A stretch of 64,000 nt of DNA from the NCBI GenBank assembly GCA_937136425.1, contig CAKZON010000040.1, forward strand, positions 1-64,000, read 5' to 3'. Positions within the stretch are counted from its first letter, which is position 1. Each line of letters starts with the position of its first letter. The DNA is from an uncultured Crocinitomix sp. GTDB lineage: Bacteria > Bacteroidota > Bacteroidia > Flavobacteriales_D > Crocinitomicaceae. A model generated the notes under the pieces. The model worked only from the letters and a program-made list of their open reading frames with translations, searched no databases and was not told the DNA's origin. The translations under genes and the position numbers were made by a program. Shown here one piece after another: positions 63,983 to 64,000 of this stretch.

Positions 63983-64000
63983 ATGAAGCGGTTATTGAAA
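63983..64000 (+). CDS. Start of a gene cut by the window edge
   Basis: ATG followed by five open codons (MKRLLK), preceded by a -7-like element and an AGGAGG stretch 22 nt upstream. It reads like the start of a signal peptide. Too little to identify. Confidence 0.35.

Overview
The window is a 64 kb piece of a low-GC bacterial chromosome that looks like Bacteroidota, probably Flavobacteriales. The supporting signs are type IX secretion (T9SS) C-terminal domains, TonB receptors with carboxypeptidase-like N-terminal domains, an ECF sigma/FecR/receptor cassette, many short lipoproteins, TIGR02757 and Smr/M50 genes, and promoters with the Bacteroidota -7 element TAnnTTTG. No species can be named from the sequence alone.

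Left part (1-12.8 kb). A truncated COG0523 (CobW-like) GTPase metallochaperone faces left. Its promoter carries two perfect 13-bp palindromes, one over the -33 element and one abutting the -7 element, which fits a zinc-responsive Zur operator. To the right, a lipoprotein gene, a stem-loop, an ECF sigma factor, a FecR anti-sigma and a TonB receptor form a trans-envelope signalling cassette. Between a relic-rich intergenic region (6.3-6.8 kb) and two tRNA genes (12.6-12.8 kb) lies an AT-rich defence island. It encodes a Gabija system (GajA OLD-family ATPase/TOPRIM nuclease and GajB UvrD-like helicase), flanked on the same strand by a polytopic membrane protein and an all-helical HEPN-like protein.

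Middle (12.8-36.6 kb). This is ordinary chromosomal content: an SDR-fold protein without the usual catalytic tyrosine, unknown proteins, a YiaAB-type membrane protein, WG-repeat and OmpA-like envelope proteins, a cold-shock-domain protein with a structured leader, nitronate monooxygenase, lipoproteins and a TonB receptor. Topoisomerase IV follows, with parE and parC separated by two envelope-protein genes, then two paralogous T9SS cargo proteins ending at a strong terminator.

Histidine operon (36.66-43.83 kb). A complete promoter, a His-rich leader peptide, a pause hairpin over the His codons and an attenuator terminator precede hisG-D-C-B-H-A-F-IE, which are tightly packed and mostly overlapping.

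Right part (43.9-64 kb). A DUF2235 hydrolase, two paralogous membrane proteins that look leaderless, lipoproteins, a cupin, a metallopeptidase-like lipoprotein and a kelch/T9SS protein lead to a four-gene tandem array of secreted paralogues (51.0-54.96 kb). Each has a transthyretin-like domain followed by a conserved KPVIYLY...EWGG domain. This array and the extended Gabija locus are the best candidates for undescribed biology. The window ends with an ATP-grasp protein, a PmtA-like methyltransferase, a dihydroorotase homologue that has lost nearly all metal ligands, a BatA/vWA protein, TIGR02757, LolD, an M50 protease and an Smr-domain protein.
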